Source of the DNA: JAMCTM01 sp023473545
GTDB lineage: Bacteria > Patescibacteriota > Microgenomatia > Levybacterales > UBA12049
DNA: 9,613 nucleotides
Direction of reading: 5' to 3'
Assembly: GCA_023473545.1 (NCBI GenBank)
Contig: JAMCXO010000001.1
Coordinates: 1-9,613, forward strand
This document shows positions 1 through 6,233 of the stretch, piece by piece. Positions within the stretch are counted from its first letter, which is position 1. Every line of letters starts with the position of its first letter. The notes under the pieces are model-generated. The model ran no database searches and was not told the DNA's origin. It saw only the letters and a list, made by a program, of their open reading frames with translations. The position numbers and the translations under genes are program-made.

Positions 1-2
1 AC

Positions 3-299
3 CTGATCTTTCATAGGGTGGAGAACTGGGTTATCCAGGGGGGAGATCCAAACGGCAACGGCACCGGAGGAGGCCCAATGCCAACGGAGTTAAACAATAA
101 ACCGTTTGTCATCGGCTCTCTTGGCGTGGCGCGCGGAGGGAATATCAATATCTCTAACAATGCTCAATTTTTTATTACAAAAACCGATGCCTCCTGGCTT
201 AACGGCAAGTACACAAATTTTGGGATTGTAACAAGCGGTATGGATGTGGTAAATAAGATAAAAGTCGGAGATAAAATCTTAGGTATATCTGTCAATTAA
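3..299 (+). CDS. Cyclophilin-type peptidyl-prolyl cis-trans isomerase, 3' part
   Basis: This gene encodes the C-terminal portion of a cyclophilin, which catalyses cis-trans isomerisation of proline peptide bonds during protein folding. The reading frame is open from the window edge, so the true start lies outside. The GTG at 18-20 is internal, because the codons before it already read LIFHR, the conserved cyclophilin lead-in. Visible family motifs are FHRV, IQGGDPNGNGTGGG, then AQFFITKTDASWLNGKYTNFG and a closing GMDVVNKI. These cover the active-site arginine (FHR), the QGGDP loop and the FFI strand. The spacing between FHR and IQGGDP is slightly shorter than in common cyclophilins. No signal sequence can be judged because the N-terminus is missing. 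The gene ends 5 bp before the converging end of the rpsG fragment. Family assignment is firm; cellular location is unknown. Confidence 0.93.
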   Translation: MIFHRVENWVIQGGDPNGNGTGGGPMPTELNNKPFVIGSLGVARGGNINISNNAQFFITKTDASWLNGKYTNFGIVTSGMDVVNKIKVGDKILGISVN

Positions 300-304
300 A
301 GATG

Positions 305-598
305 CTACCATCTAAAGTGGGAAAATGCCCTGTTTGCCTCTGCCATTCTGTGCACGTTATCTCTTTTCTTTATTGCTTCCCCTTGATTTCTGCTTGCGTC
401 CAGTAACTCCTCGGCCAGTTTTTCGGAAAAAGTATGAAACTGGCTGTTCGGTCTTTTCCTGGCAGCCTCTATAATCCAGCGTATAGCAAGTGTTGTTTTT
501 CTTTCCCCTCTTACCTCCATTGGAACCTGATAAGACGCCCCTCCAACCCTTCTGGCTTTGACCTCTTGTCTTGGTCCCACATTGTTAAGCGCCTTTAA
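305..598 (-). pseudogene. rpsG: Ribosomal protein S7, C-terminal fragment (5' part of gene missing)
   Basis: S7 is a primary 16S rRNA-binding protein of the 30S head. Minus-strand translation gives an unbroken S7 C-terminal region: LKALNNV, then EVKARRVGGASYQVPMEVR, RWIIEAARKR and the natural ending VHRMAEANRAFSHFRW. By alignment from memory with E. coli S7 this corresponds to about residue 64 to 156, so roughly the first 63 residues are absent. The match continues upstream of the only nearby start-like codon (GTG at 578-580), which means that codon is internal and not the original start. The frame stays open to an in-frame TAA at 632-634, but S7-like sequence stops near 598-600. From there the DNA belongs to the small membrane-anchored ORF in a different frame. 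No frameshift or stop damages the remaining part, so the break is either recent or an assembly join. As it stands it cannot make a functional S7. Confidence 0.85.
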
Positions 599-785
599 CT
601 GTTTTGATAATTGCCTTGGTCGGCAGATTTTTTATAGCAGAAGGACCGGGAGAGATGGAGGTTCTAATCTTAGAAGGCGGGTTGACAGCCTCTTTCGTTT
701 TTTGGCTGGGGCGGGGGCTGTTTAGAACCAAAACATAAAAGAATCCCAGTCCGATTAAAACCAAGGCTATAATAAATTTATTCAT
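585..785 (-). CDS. Small membrane-anchored or exported protein, probably 3'-truncated
   Basis: I do not recognise this 66-residue protein. It starts MNKF and has one strongly hydrophobic segment at about residues 4-22 (IIALVLIGLGFFYVLVL). After this comes a Pro/Ser/Lys-rich, probably disordered, stretch to the end. There is no cysteine, so it is not a lipoprotein; an uncleaved N-terminal anchor with an outside tail is the simplest reading. No Shine-Dalgarno sequence precedes the ATG at 785-783. The last few codons (KTVKGA) overlap DNA that reads as S7 in another frame, so the original C-terminus was probably lost at the rpsG junction. It is divergent from fusA and could share its promoter region. 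Function unknown; whether it is expressed is uncertain. Confidence 0.5.
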   Translation of the reverse strand: MNKFIIALVLIGLGFFYVLVLNSPRPSQKTKEAVNPPSKIRTSISPGPSAIKNLPTKAIIKTVKGA

Positions 786-797
786 TCTGGTAAAAAG

Positions 798-812
798 ACC
801 ATAAAATATGGT
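798..812. promoter_or_regulatory. Perfect dyad ACCATA-aaa-TATGGT inside the divergent promoter region
   Basis: A perfect 6-3-6 inverted repeat lies directly against the fusA -10 and covers the proposed -10 of the minus-strand promoter. Its position would suit a repressor or activator site acting on both directions. An AT-rich 15-bp dyad can occur by chance, and no known operator is recognised. Confidence 0.3.
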
Positions 813-829
813 ATACTAAATAAAGTCAA
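801..829 (-). promoter_or_regulatory. Possible divergent promoter for the small anchored ORF
   Basis: On the minus strand there is a TTGACT hexamer (829-824), a 17-bp spacer, and TTTTAT (806-801). This is a good -35 with a weak -10, about 16-20 bp before the ATG at 785. It overlaps the forward fusA promoter, so the two would compete or be co-regulated. Inferred from motif match only. Confidence 0.35.
809..817 (+). promoter_or_regulatory. fusA promoter, extended -10 type
   Basis: TGG followed by TATACT (812-817) matches an extended -10 element (TGn-TATAAT), about 43 bp before the fusA ATG. The expected -35 position (about 788-794) has only a weak match, which fits dependence on the extended -10. 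The hrcA promoter has nearly the same core (TGGTATATT), supporting the call. Confidence 0.55.
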
Positions 830-849
830 ATTGCAACCTTAGCAATTTG
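827..849 (+). promoter_or_regulatory. fusA leader hairpin, 8-bp perfect stem followed by T-rich tract
   Basis: CAAATTGC (827-834) and GCAATTTG (842-849) form a perfect 8-bp stem with a 7-base loop. It is followed by GTTTTTATTT, which runs straight into the fusA ATG at 860. The layout resembles a weak intrinsic terminator or attenuator, or a structure presenting a U-rich start region. The stem is AT-rich, so full termination is unlikely. No Shine-Dalgarno sequence is present between the hairpin and the start. Confidence 0.45.
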
Positions 850-859
850 GTTTTTATTT

Positions 860-2968
860 ATGGCAGTGAAGGATACGGTGCTGGATTTAGACAGGATTAG
901 AAATATCGGTATCATCGCCCATATAGATGCCGGTAAAACCACAACTACGGAGCGAATTCTTTATTATACAGGCAGAACGTACAAGATCGGCGACATTGAC
1001 GAGGGAACAACCGTTATGGATTGGATGGAAGAGGAGAGGAAACGCGGCATAACCATTGTTTCCGCCGCAACAACCGCTTATTGGAAAGACTACAGAATAA
1101 ATATCATAGATACCCCGGGACACGTTGATTTTACAGCCGAGGTGGAAAGATCTCTTAGAATTTTGGATGGCGGAATAACTGTTTTAGATGCTGAAGAAGG
1201 GGTTCAGTCCCAGTCCGAAACCGTGTGGCGGCAGGCGGATAAATACAAAGTGCCGAGAATCTGTTTTGTGAATAAAATGGATAAGCTTGGAGCGGATTTT
1301 TTTGCCACTGTCAAAAGCATCGAAGACAGGCTTGGCGCAAACCCGGCGATTATGGTTTTGCCTATAGGCAGAGAACAGGAATTCAAGGGCATTTTTGATC
1401 TTTTGAGCATGAAATCCTATATCTGGACAGGGGAGGAGCTTGGGGCAAAGTTTAATGTAACAGATGATATTCCCCCGGACATGAAGGAGACAGTGGAGGA
1501 ATATAGAAATAAACTGGTTGAAAAGATCGCCGAGACCGACGATGCCTTACTTGAAAAATACTTAAATGGCGAAAAACCGAGTCCAGCAGAGCTCAAGGAC
1601 GCCTTAAGAAGAGCAGTCATTGCCTATAAACTGGTTCCGATTTTCGCCGGTTCATCTTTAAGAAACAAAGGAGTCCAGCCGCTTTTGGATGCCGTGGTTG
1701 ATTATCTTCCCTCGCCTTTGGATTTAAAAGAGGTTAAGGGAATTAATCCAAAAACACAGCAGGAAGAGAAAAGAGAATTAGTGCCGAATGAATCTTTTTC
1801 CGGCCTGGCTTTTAAGATTCAGAACGATCCGCATGTCGGCAAACTTACTTACTTTAGGGTGTATTCGGGCACGGTTTCTGCCGGATCATACATCTATAAC
1901 AGCACTAAAAACAAACAGGAACGTGTTGGCAGAGTGCTTTTGATGCATGCCAATCAAAGAGAAGAATTAGATAAGGCGCGCTCCGGAGAGATCGTTGCCT
2001 TGGTTGGACTTAAGGACACCGGAACAGGAGATACCCTTTGCGACCAGGCAAATCCTATTATTTTAGAAAAAATCTCCTTTCCCGAACCTGTTATATCTTT
2101 GGCTATTGAACCAAAAACAAAATCCGACCAGGAAAAATTAGCCCTTGCTCTTAAAAGATTAATGGAAGAGGATCCAACCTTTCAGGTAAAAACCAATCAT
2201 GAAACAGGCCAGACAATTATTTCGGGCGTTGGCGAATTGCAGCTTGAGGTAAAGGTCAATACCATGAAGTCCGATTTTGGCGTTAGCGCCAATGTGGGTG
2301 CCCCGCAGGTTGCCTATAAAGAAACCGTTAATAAGACGGCAGAGGCAGAGGGGAAATATATCCGCCAGTCGGGGGGCCGGGGTCAGTATGGCCATTGTTT
2401 TTTGCGCATTGAGCCAAAGCCCAGAGGGGAAGGATTTGAATTTGTTGATGCCATAAAAGGAGGGGCGATACCCTCGGAGTTTATTAAATCGGTTGAAAAA
2501 GGGGTTATCGAGACAATGGCAAACGGGATTTTGCTGGGGTATCCGATGGTTGACGTAAAGATTACCCTTTATGACGGGAGCTATCATGAGGTTGATTCAT
2601 CGGATGTTGCTTTTAAAATAGCGGCCTCTCAGGCACTTCAGGCCGCCTCGAAAAAAGCCGAGTTAACACTTCTTGAACCGATCATGAAGACCGAGGTAAC
2701 AACACCCTCGGAGTTTATGGGAGATGTCATAGGCGATTTGTCTTCGAAAAGGGCGCAAATTCTAGGGACTCAGGACAGAAATAAGGCAACCATTATTATT
2801 GCCATGGTGCCGCTTGCCGAGTTATCGGGTTATGCCACTGCCTTAAGATCCATGTCCCAGGGACGGGCAAGCTACTACATGGAACCCTCTCATTACGAAG
2901 AGGTGCCCAGGAATATTATCGAGCAAATGCTTGCCAAATCCACCTTTACCGGACGGGTCGGCCACTAA
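860..2968 (+). CDS. fusA: Translation elongation factor G
   Basis: EF-G is the GTPase that drives translocation of tRNA and mRNA on the ribosome and, with the recycling factor, subunit splitting. The 702-residue length is normal. GTPase motifs are complete: AHIDAGKT at residues 20-27 (P-loop), RGITI in switch I, DTPGH at 84-88 with the catalytic histidine, NKMDK at 138-142, and a G5-like GSSLRNKGVQP. Domain IV carries SGGRGQYGHC, and domain V ends with the conserved LSGYATALRSMSQGRA stretch. The start at 860 is set by family length and the MAVKD-to-G1 spacing; no Shine-Dalgarno sequence precedes it. In most bacteria fusA lies between rpsG and tuf. Here its upstream neighbour is a broken rpsG in the opposite direction, and a heat-shock operon separates it from tuf. 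No clear terminator follows; hrcA has its own promoter 11 bp downstream. Confidence 0.98.
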   Translation: MAVKDTVLDLDRIRNIGIIAHIDAGKTTTTERILYYTGRTYKIGDIDEGTTVMDWMEEERKRGITIVSAATTAYWKDYRINIIDTPGHVDFTAEVERSLRILDGGITVLDAEEGVQSQSETVWRQADKYKVPRICFVNKMDKLGADFFATVKSIEDRLGANPAIMVLPIGREQEFKGIFDLLSMKSYIWTGEELGAKFNVTDDIPPDMKETVEEYRNKLVEKIAETDDALLEKYLNGEKPSPAELKDALRRAVIAYKLVPIFAGSSLRNKGVQPLLDAVVDYLPSPLDLKEVKGINPKTQQEEKRELVPNESFSGLAFKIQNDPHVGKLTYFRVYSGTVSAGSYIYNSTKNKQERVGRVLLMHANQREELDKARSGEIVALVGLKDTGTGDTLCDQANPIILEKISFPEPVISLAIEPKTKSDQEKLALALKRLMEEDPTFQVKTNHETGQTIISGVGELQLEVKVNTMKSDFGVSANVGAPQVAYKETVNKTAEAEGKYIRQSGGRGQYGHCFLRIEPKPRGEGFEFVDAIKGGAIPSEFIKSVEKGVIETMANGILLGYPMVDVKITLYDGSYHEVDSSDVAFKIAASQALQAASKKAELTLLEPIMKTEVTTPSEFMGDVIGDLSSKRAQILGTQDRNKATIIIAMVPLAELSGYATALRSMSQGRASYYMEPSHYEEVPRNIIEQMLAKSTFTGRVGH

Positions 2969-2979
2969 GTTTTTTGGTA

Positions 2980-3008
2980 TTGACAAGAGTTAGCAGTCGT
3001 GGTATATT
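2980..3008 (+). promoter_or_regulatory. Heat-shock operon promoter (hrcA)
   Basis: TTGACA (2980-2985), a 17-bp spacer and TATATT (3003-3008), with TGG just before the -10, form a near-consensus housekeeping promoter. Transcription would start about 8 bases before the hrcA ATG, so the mRNA would be nearly leaderless. The CIRCE operator lies across the spacer and -10. Confidence 0.85.
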
Positions 3009-3016
3009 ATTGCTAA
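2990..3016. promoter_or_regulatory. CIRCE operator (HrcA binding site)
   Basis: TTAGCAGTC - 9 bases - TATTGCTAA reproduces the CIRCE layout (TTAGCACTC-N9-GAGTGCTAA), with 15 of 18 arm positions matching and both outer hexamers perfect. It overlaps the spacer and -10 of the promoter and ends 6 bp before the hrcA ATG, so bound HrcA would block RNA polymerase. This predicts HrcA autoregulation of the whole operon, relieved on heat shock. The inner bases of the arms deviate from the consensus. Confidence 0.88.
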
Positions 3017-3022
3017 TAGACT

Positions 3023-3754
3023 ATGAATGAATTAACTCAAAGGCAGATACAGATTCTCAAATCATTGATAGAAGAATATATAGAGAAAGCGGAGCCGGTT
3101 GGCTCGGAAACGCTTGAGAAAAAACATAGATTAACCGCTTCTCCGGCTACTATCAGAAATGATATGGTAGGCTTGACAAAACTTGGGTATCTAAAAAAGC
3201 CCCATGCCTCATCCGGCAGGGTGCCTACTCCTAAGGGAATGAAATTTTATATTAATCAGCTCATGCAGGAAAAAAATCTTTCGATAGCAGAGGAGGTTTC
3301 CCTAAAAGAAAAAGTGTGGAACTATCGCGACAGATCGGAAAGATTTTTACGTGAGGCAACAAAATCTCTGGCAGATAAAACAAAGGCCTTGGCGGTTGCC
3401 ACAACAGAAGGCGGGGATCTTTATTCTGCCGGATACTCCAATATCCTAGACATGCCTGAATTTTTTGACATTGATTTTACCAAGGTTTTGCTTGAGGTAC
3501 TGGATGAATTTGATTATTTTAACGATGTTTTTTCCAAGATTAGCGATAATGAAGAAACGCATGTTTTGCTGGGAGAAGAGCTCGGTCCAAAACTGAACGG
3601 ACCTTATGGATTCGTTTTTACCAGATATAAGACGCCAATGCATTTATGCGGCGAGATTGGCGTTTTGGGACCCACAAGATTAAACTACACCAATATAGTG
3701 CCGACCGTTAGATATTTTGGAGATTTGATTGAAGAGGTAGCCAATGGTTGGTAA
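3023..3754 (+). CDS. hrcA: Heat-inducible transcription repressor HrcA, short form
   Basis: HrcA represses class I heat-shock genes by binding CIRCE and is itself kept active by chaperones. The N-terminus has the conserved winged-helix region: ELTQRQIQILKSLIEEYI, EPVGSETL, SPATIRNDM, and the wing GYLKKPHASSGRVPTPKG (residues about 2-75). The C-terminus keeps the family signature IGVLGPTRLNY before VRYFGDLIEE. At 243 residues it is about 100 shorter than common HrcA proteins (about 340), with the loss in the central region that normally contains the GAF-like and dimerisation parts. The ends are conserved and the frame is clean, so this appears to be a naturally compact version and not a broken gene. 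The ATG at 3023 sits 6 bp after the CIRCE site and lacks a Shine-Dalgarno sequence. Its 3' end overlaps grpE by 11 bp. Confidence 0.93.
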   Translation: MNELTQRQIQILKSLIEEYIEKAEPVGSETLEKKHRLTASPATIRNDMVGLTKLGYLKKPHASSGRVPTPKGMKFYINQLMQEKNLSIAEEVSLKEKVWNYRDRSERFLREATKSLADKTKALAVATTEGGDLYSAGYSNILDMPEFFDIDFTKVLLEVLDEFDYFNDVFSKISDNEETHVLLGEELGPKLNGPYGFVFTRYKTPMHLCGEIGVLGPTRLNYTNIVPTVRYFGDLIEEVANGW

Positions 3755-4247
3755 GATGAGAGATACACAGAATGAAACAAAAGATAAGAATCGGAAACAG
3801 GATGATTCGGCAAACTCTAAACAATTGCTAGGGGAGGATCTCGGAGAGAGATTAGAAGATTACAAGAATCGCTATAAAAGGGTTCTGGCCGATTACCAAA
3901 ATCTTGAAAAGAGGGCAAGAGAGGAGAGGGCGGCGTGGATAACAACAGCGAACAAAGATTTAATATTGCGAATCTTGCCAATTTTAGATACACTAGTCTT
4001 GGCAGGTAAACATTCGACCGATGAGACCCTCAAAATAGTCAGGGATCAGTTTCTGGGTGTGCTTAAAGGTGAAGGGGTAATTAAAATAGAAACAAAAGAT
4101 AAGAATTTTGATCCAAAACTGATGGAGTGCGTTGAAACAGTAGAGGGACAGGAAGGAAAGGTAGTCGAAGAGACAAGGGCAGGCTATCTTTTGCACGGCA
4201 CGCTTATTCGTCCGGCTCTTGTAAAGGTAGGTAAACACAATGAGTAA
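3744..4247 (+). CDS. grpE: Nucleotide exchange factor GrpE
   Basis: GrpE releases ADP from DnaK and so resets its substrate cycle. The 167-residue protein has a charged, disordered N-terminus (about 1-35), a long heptad-like helix with LEDYKNRYKRVLADYQNLEKR that would form the dimeric coiled coil, and the C-terminal beta domain ending GYLLHGTLIRPALVKVGK, the GrpE signature. The start at 3744 overlaps hrcA by 11 bp and is supported by AGAGG at 3733-3737, six bases upstream. A second ATG at 3756, one base after the hrcA stop, is possible but lacks a comparable binding site. The 3' end overlaps dnaK by 8 bp. Translational coupling through hrcA-grpE-dnaK is likely. Confidence 0.95.
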   Translation: MVGKMRDTQNETKDKNRKQDDSANSKQLLGEDLGERLEDYKNRYKRVLADYQNLEKRAREERAAWITTANKDLILRILPILDTLVLAGKHSTDETLKIVRDQFLGVLKGEGVIKIETKDKNFDPKLMECVETVEGQEGKVVEETRAGYLLHGTLIRPALVKVGKHNE

Positions 4248-6165
4248 AATTATCGGAATAGATCTTGGTACAACCAATTCGGCAGTGGCTGTTATGGAAG
4301 GCGGGAGCCCGAAGATTATCCATTCAAGCGAGGGAAGAAATGTTATTCCCTCGGTTGTGGATCCCATCTCCCATGTGGTCGGCGATGTTGCCAAAAGGCA
4401 GCTTGTCCTAAAGCCTAAAAGGACAATTTTTTCCATTAAAAGACTGATGGGAAAAAAGTTCAAGGACGAATCGGTGCAGTTTGACATTAAGTGGCTGCCT
4501 TACACGATTAAGTCCGGACGAGACGACATGGCTGTTGTGGAGGTTGAGGGACGTACCTTTACCCCGCAGGAGGTCTCGGCCATGATTCTTCAGAAAATAA
4601 AAAAGGACGCGGAGAATTATTTGGGTTCAAAGGTAACCCAGGCGGTAATCACGGTACCGGCCTATTTTGACGACTCTCAGCGCCAGGCAACTAAACAGGC
4701 GGGAGAGATAGCAGGGCTTGAGGTTCTTCGCATTATCAATGAGCCAACCGCCGCGTCTCTGGCCTATGGTTTAGACAAGAAAAACGCGCACACGGTTGCC
4801 ATTTATGATTTAGGCGGAGGCACTTTTGACATCTCTATTCTGGAGTTGGGAGACGGGGTCTATGAGGTAAAATCAACCAACGGCGATACGCATTTGGGCG
4901 GAGATGATTTTGACCAAAAGATTGTTGACTATTTGGCAGAAGAGTTTAAAAAGGAAAGCGGCATTGATCTTCGCAAGGATTCCCAGGCGCTTCAGAGGCT
5001 TAGAGAATCCGCGGAAAAGGCCAAGATAGAGCTTTCTTCTTCTATGGAAGCCTCAATAAATCAGCCCTTTATTACCCAGGGTAAAGAAGGACCTTTGCAT
5101 TTAACCATGACCTTAACAAGGGCAAAGTTAGAAGAGCTGGTTGATGATCTTATTCAAAAAACCATAAAACCGGTAGAGCTTGCGTTTAAAGACGCCAAGA
5201 TAAAGACAGCCGATGTTGATGAGGTGGTATTGGTTGGCGGTATGACCCGCATGCCGAAGATTGTCGAGGTTGTTACCAAGTTTTTTGGCAAAGAGCCTAA
5301 CAAATCTGTTAATCCGGATGAGGTTGTGGCGGTAGGGGCGGCAGTTCAGGCAGGGGTTTTGGGAGGAGAAGTTAAGGACGTATTGCTTTTGGATGTTACC
5401 CCGTTGACATTGGGCATAGAAACCCTGGGAGGGGTGTCAACGCCTTTGATCGAAAGAAACGCGACTGTTCCCACGTCTAAATCACAGGTGTTTTCAACTG
5501 CCGCGGATAACCAAACCCAGGTGGAAATCAATGTTTTGCAGGGAGAGCGTCCTATGGTAGCGGATAATAAGTCGCTTGGCAGATTTATTCTGGATGGTAT
5601 TCCGCCTGCTCCCCGCGGCGTTCCCCAGGTAGAGGTTACCTTTGACATTGACGCAAGCGGAATCCTGAGCGTAAAGGCAAAAGATAAAGCAACGAATCGG
5701 GAGCAGAGTATAAAGATTACAGGTTCAACCGGTTTGTCCAAGGAAGAAGTGGAAAAGATGACCAAAGAGGCGGAAGCTCACGCCGAGGAAGACGCTAAGA
5801 AAAAAGAAAGAATAGAAGCAAGAAATGCGGCAGATTCCTTGATTTTTACATCGGAAAAAACCCTTAAGGACGCAGGGGATAACATCGGAGAGGATCTTAA
5901 AAAGGAAGCAACAGAAAAGATAGCCGGTCTTAAGTCAATTTTGGAAACCGGTGCCAAGGAGGATTTGGAGGCTAAGACAAAGGACTTGTCGGACAGCATC
6001 CAAAAGGTTGGTCAGGCAATGGCTCAAAATCAGAAGACGGAAAACCGAGAACAGAAGACGGATCATGCCCCAGACAGCCAGGAAGCAGGAGAGAGCGAAC
6101 AAAAGACAGAAGGCTCTTCTTCTAAGACTTCGGAGGAGCCGGTTGAGGGAGAAGTGGTCAATTAA
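4240..6165 (+). CDS. dnaK: Chaperone DnaK (Hsp70)
   Basis: DnaK is the ATP-driven Hsp70 that binds hydrophobic segments of new or unfolded proteins, working with DnaJ and GrpE encoded on either side. The 641-residue protein has IGIDLGTTNS at residues 5-14 (phosphate 1), VPAYFDDSQRQATKQAG, INEPTAASLAYG, YDLGGGTFD with the key threonine near 195, VGGMTRMP near 332-339 (adenosine), and the interdomain linker VLLLDVTPLT near 381-390. The substrate domain follows with its helical lid. The last 45 or so residues are a disordered, Glu/Lys/Thr/Ser-rich tail with repeated QKTE units and end GEVVN. The ATG at 4240 lies inside the end of grpE and has AGGT at 4229-4232, a normal distance upstream. A 68-bp gap with a GC-rich hairpin separates it from dnaJ. 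Confidence 0.98.
   Translation: MSKIIGIDLGTTNSAVAVMEGGSPKIIHSSEGRNVIPSVVDPISHVVGDVAKRQLVLKPKRTIFSIKRLMGKKFKDESVQFDIKWLPYTIKSGRDDMAVVEVEGRTFTPQEVSAMILQKIKKDAENYLGSKVTQAVITVPAYFDDSQRQATKQAGEIAGLEVLRIINEPTAASLAYGLDKKNAHTVAIYDLGGGTFDISILELGDGVYEVKSTNGDTHLGGDDFDQKIVDYLAEEFKKESGIDLRKDSQALQRLRESAEKAKIELSSSMEASINQPFITQGKEGPLHLTMTLTRAKLEELVDDLIQKTIKPVELAFKDAKIKTADVDEVVLVGGMTRMPKIVEVVTKFFGKEPNKSVNPDEVVAVGAAVQAGVLGGEVKDVLLLDVTPLTLGIETLGGVSTPLIERNATVPTSKSQVFSTAADNQTQVEINVLQGERPMVADNKSLGRFILDGIPPAPRGVPQVEVTFDIDASGILSVKAKDKATNREQSIKITGSTGLSKEEVEKMTKEAEAHAEEDAKKKERIEARNAADSLIFTSEKTLKDAGDNIGEDLKKEATEKIAGLKSILETGAKEDLEAKTKDLSDSIQKVGQAMAQNQKTENREQKTDHAPDSQEAGESEQKTEGSSSKTSEEPVEGEVVN
6031..6062 (+). repeat. Short direct repeat in the dnaK tail
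   Basis: CAGAAGACGGA occurs at 6031-6041 and again at 6052-6062, with a period of 21 bp (seven codons). It encodes QKTE/QKTD units in the disordered DnaK tail, and a degenerate third unit (EQKTEG) follows. It probably reflects local slippage in low-complexity coding DNA. Confidence 0.7.
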
Positions 6166-6196
6166 AGTCAGAAGTAAAAACTTAAAAGTCAAAGGC

Positions 6197-6220
6197 GCCG
6201 CGGGAACGCGGCTTTATTAT
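6197..6220 (+). promoter_or_regulatory. GC-rich hairpin with GNRA-type loop between dnaK and dnaJ
   Basis: GCCGCG (6197-6202) and CGCGGC (6207-6212) pair perfectly around a GGAA tetraloop, followed by TTTATTAT. This is the strongest GC stem in the gap and looks like a weak terminator, or an mRNA stability or processing element, that would lower dnaJ expression relative to dnaK. The T-tract is interrupted, so partial read-through into dnaJ is expected. A TATACT hexamer at 6220-6225 has no -35 partner. Confidence 0.55.
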
Positions 6221-6233
6221 ATACTGAGATAAT

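Noticed and set aside
18..299. GTG at 18 as the start of the cyclophilin gene
   Set aside because: The codons before it (LIFHR) belong to the conserved cyclophilin lead-in, so the gene begins outside the window.
300..313. AGATG-ctac-CATCT dyad between the converging cyclophilin and S7 ends as a bidirectional terminator
   Set aside because: The stem is only 5 bp, no T-run follows on either strand, and it lies partly inside the S7 coding end.
585..640. Programmed frameshift joining the small anchored ORF to the S7 end
   Set aside because: A membrane anchor fused to half of S7 makes no biological sense, no convincing slippery site with a downstream structure is seen, and S7 similarity stops sharply at the join as expected of a deletion or misassembly.
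839..844. TTAGCA in the fusA leader as a second CIRCE half-site
   Set aside because: No TGCTAA partner lies at the required distance; the hexamer is part of the leader hairpin.
2969..2979. T-run after the fusA stop as a terminator
   Set aside because: No stem of useful length precedes the six T residues, so read-through into hrcA remains likely.
3993..4487. A 164-codon minus-strand open frame across the grpE-dnaK junction
   Set aside because: It lies wholly antisense to two conserved genes, resembles no family, and has no start signals. Other antisense frames inside fusA, dnaK, tuf and rplC were rejected for the same reason.
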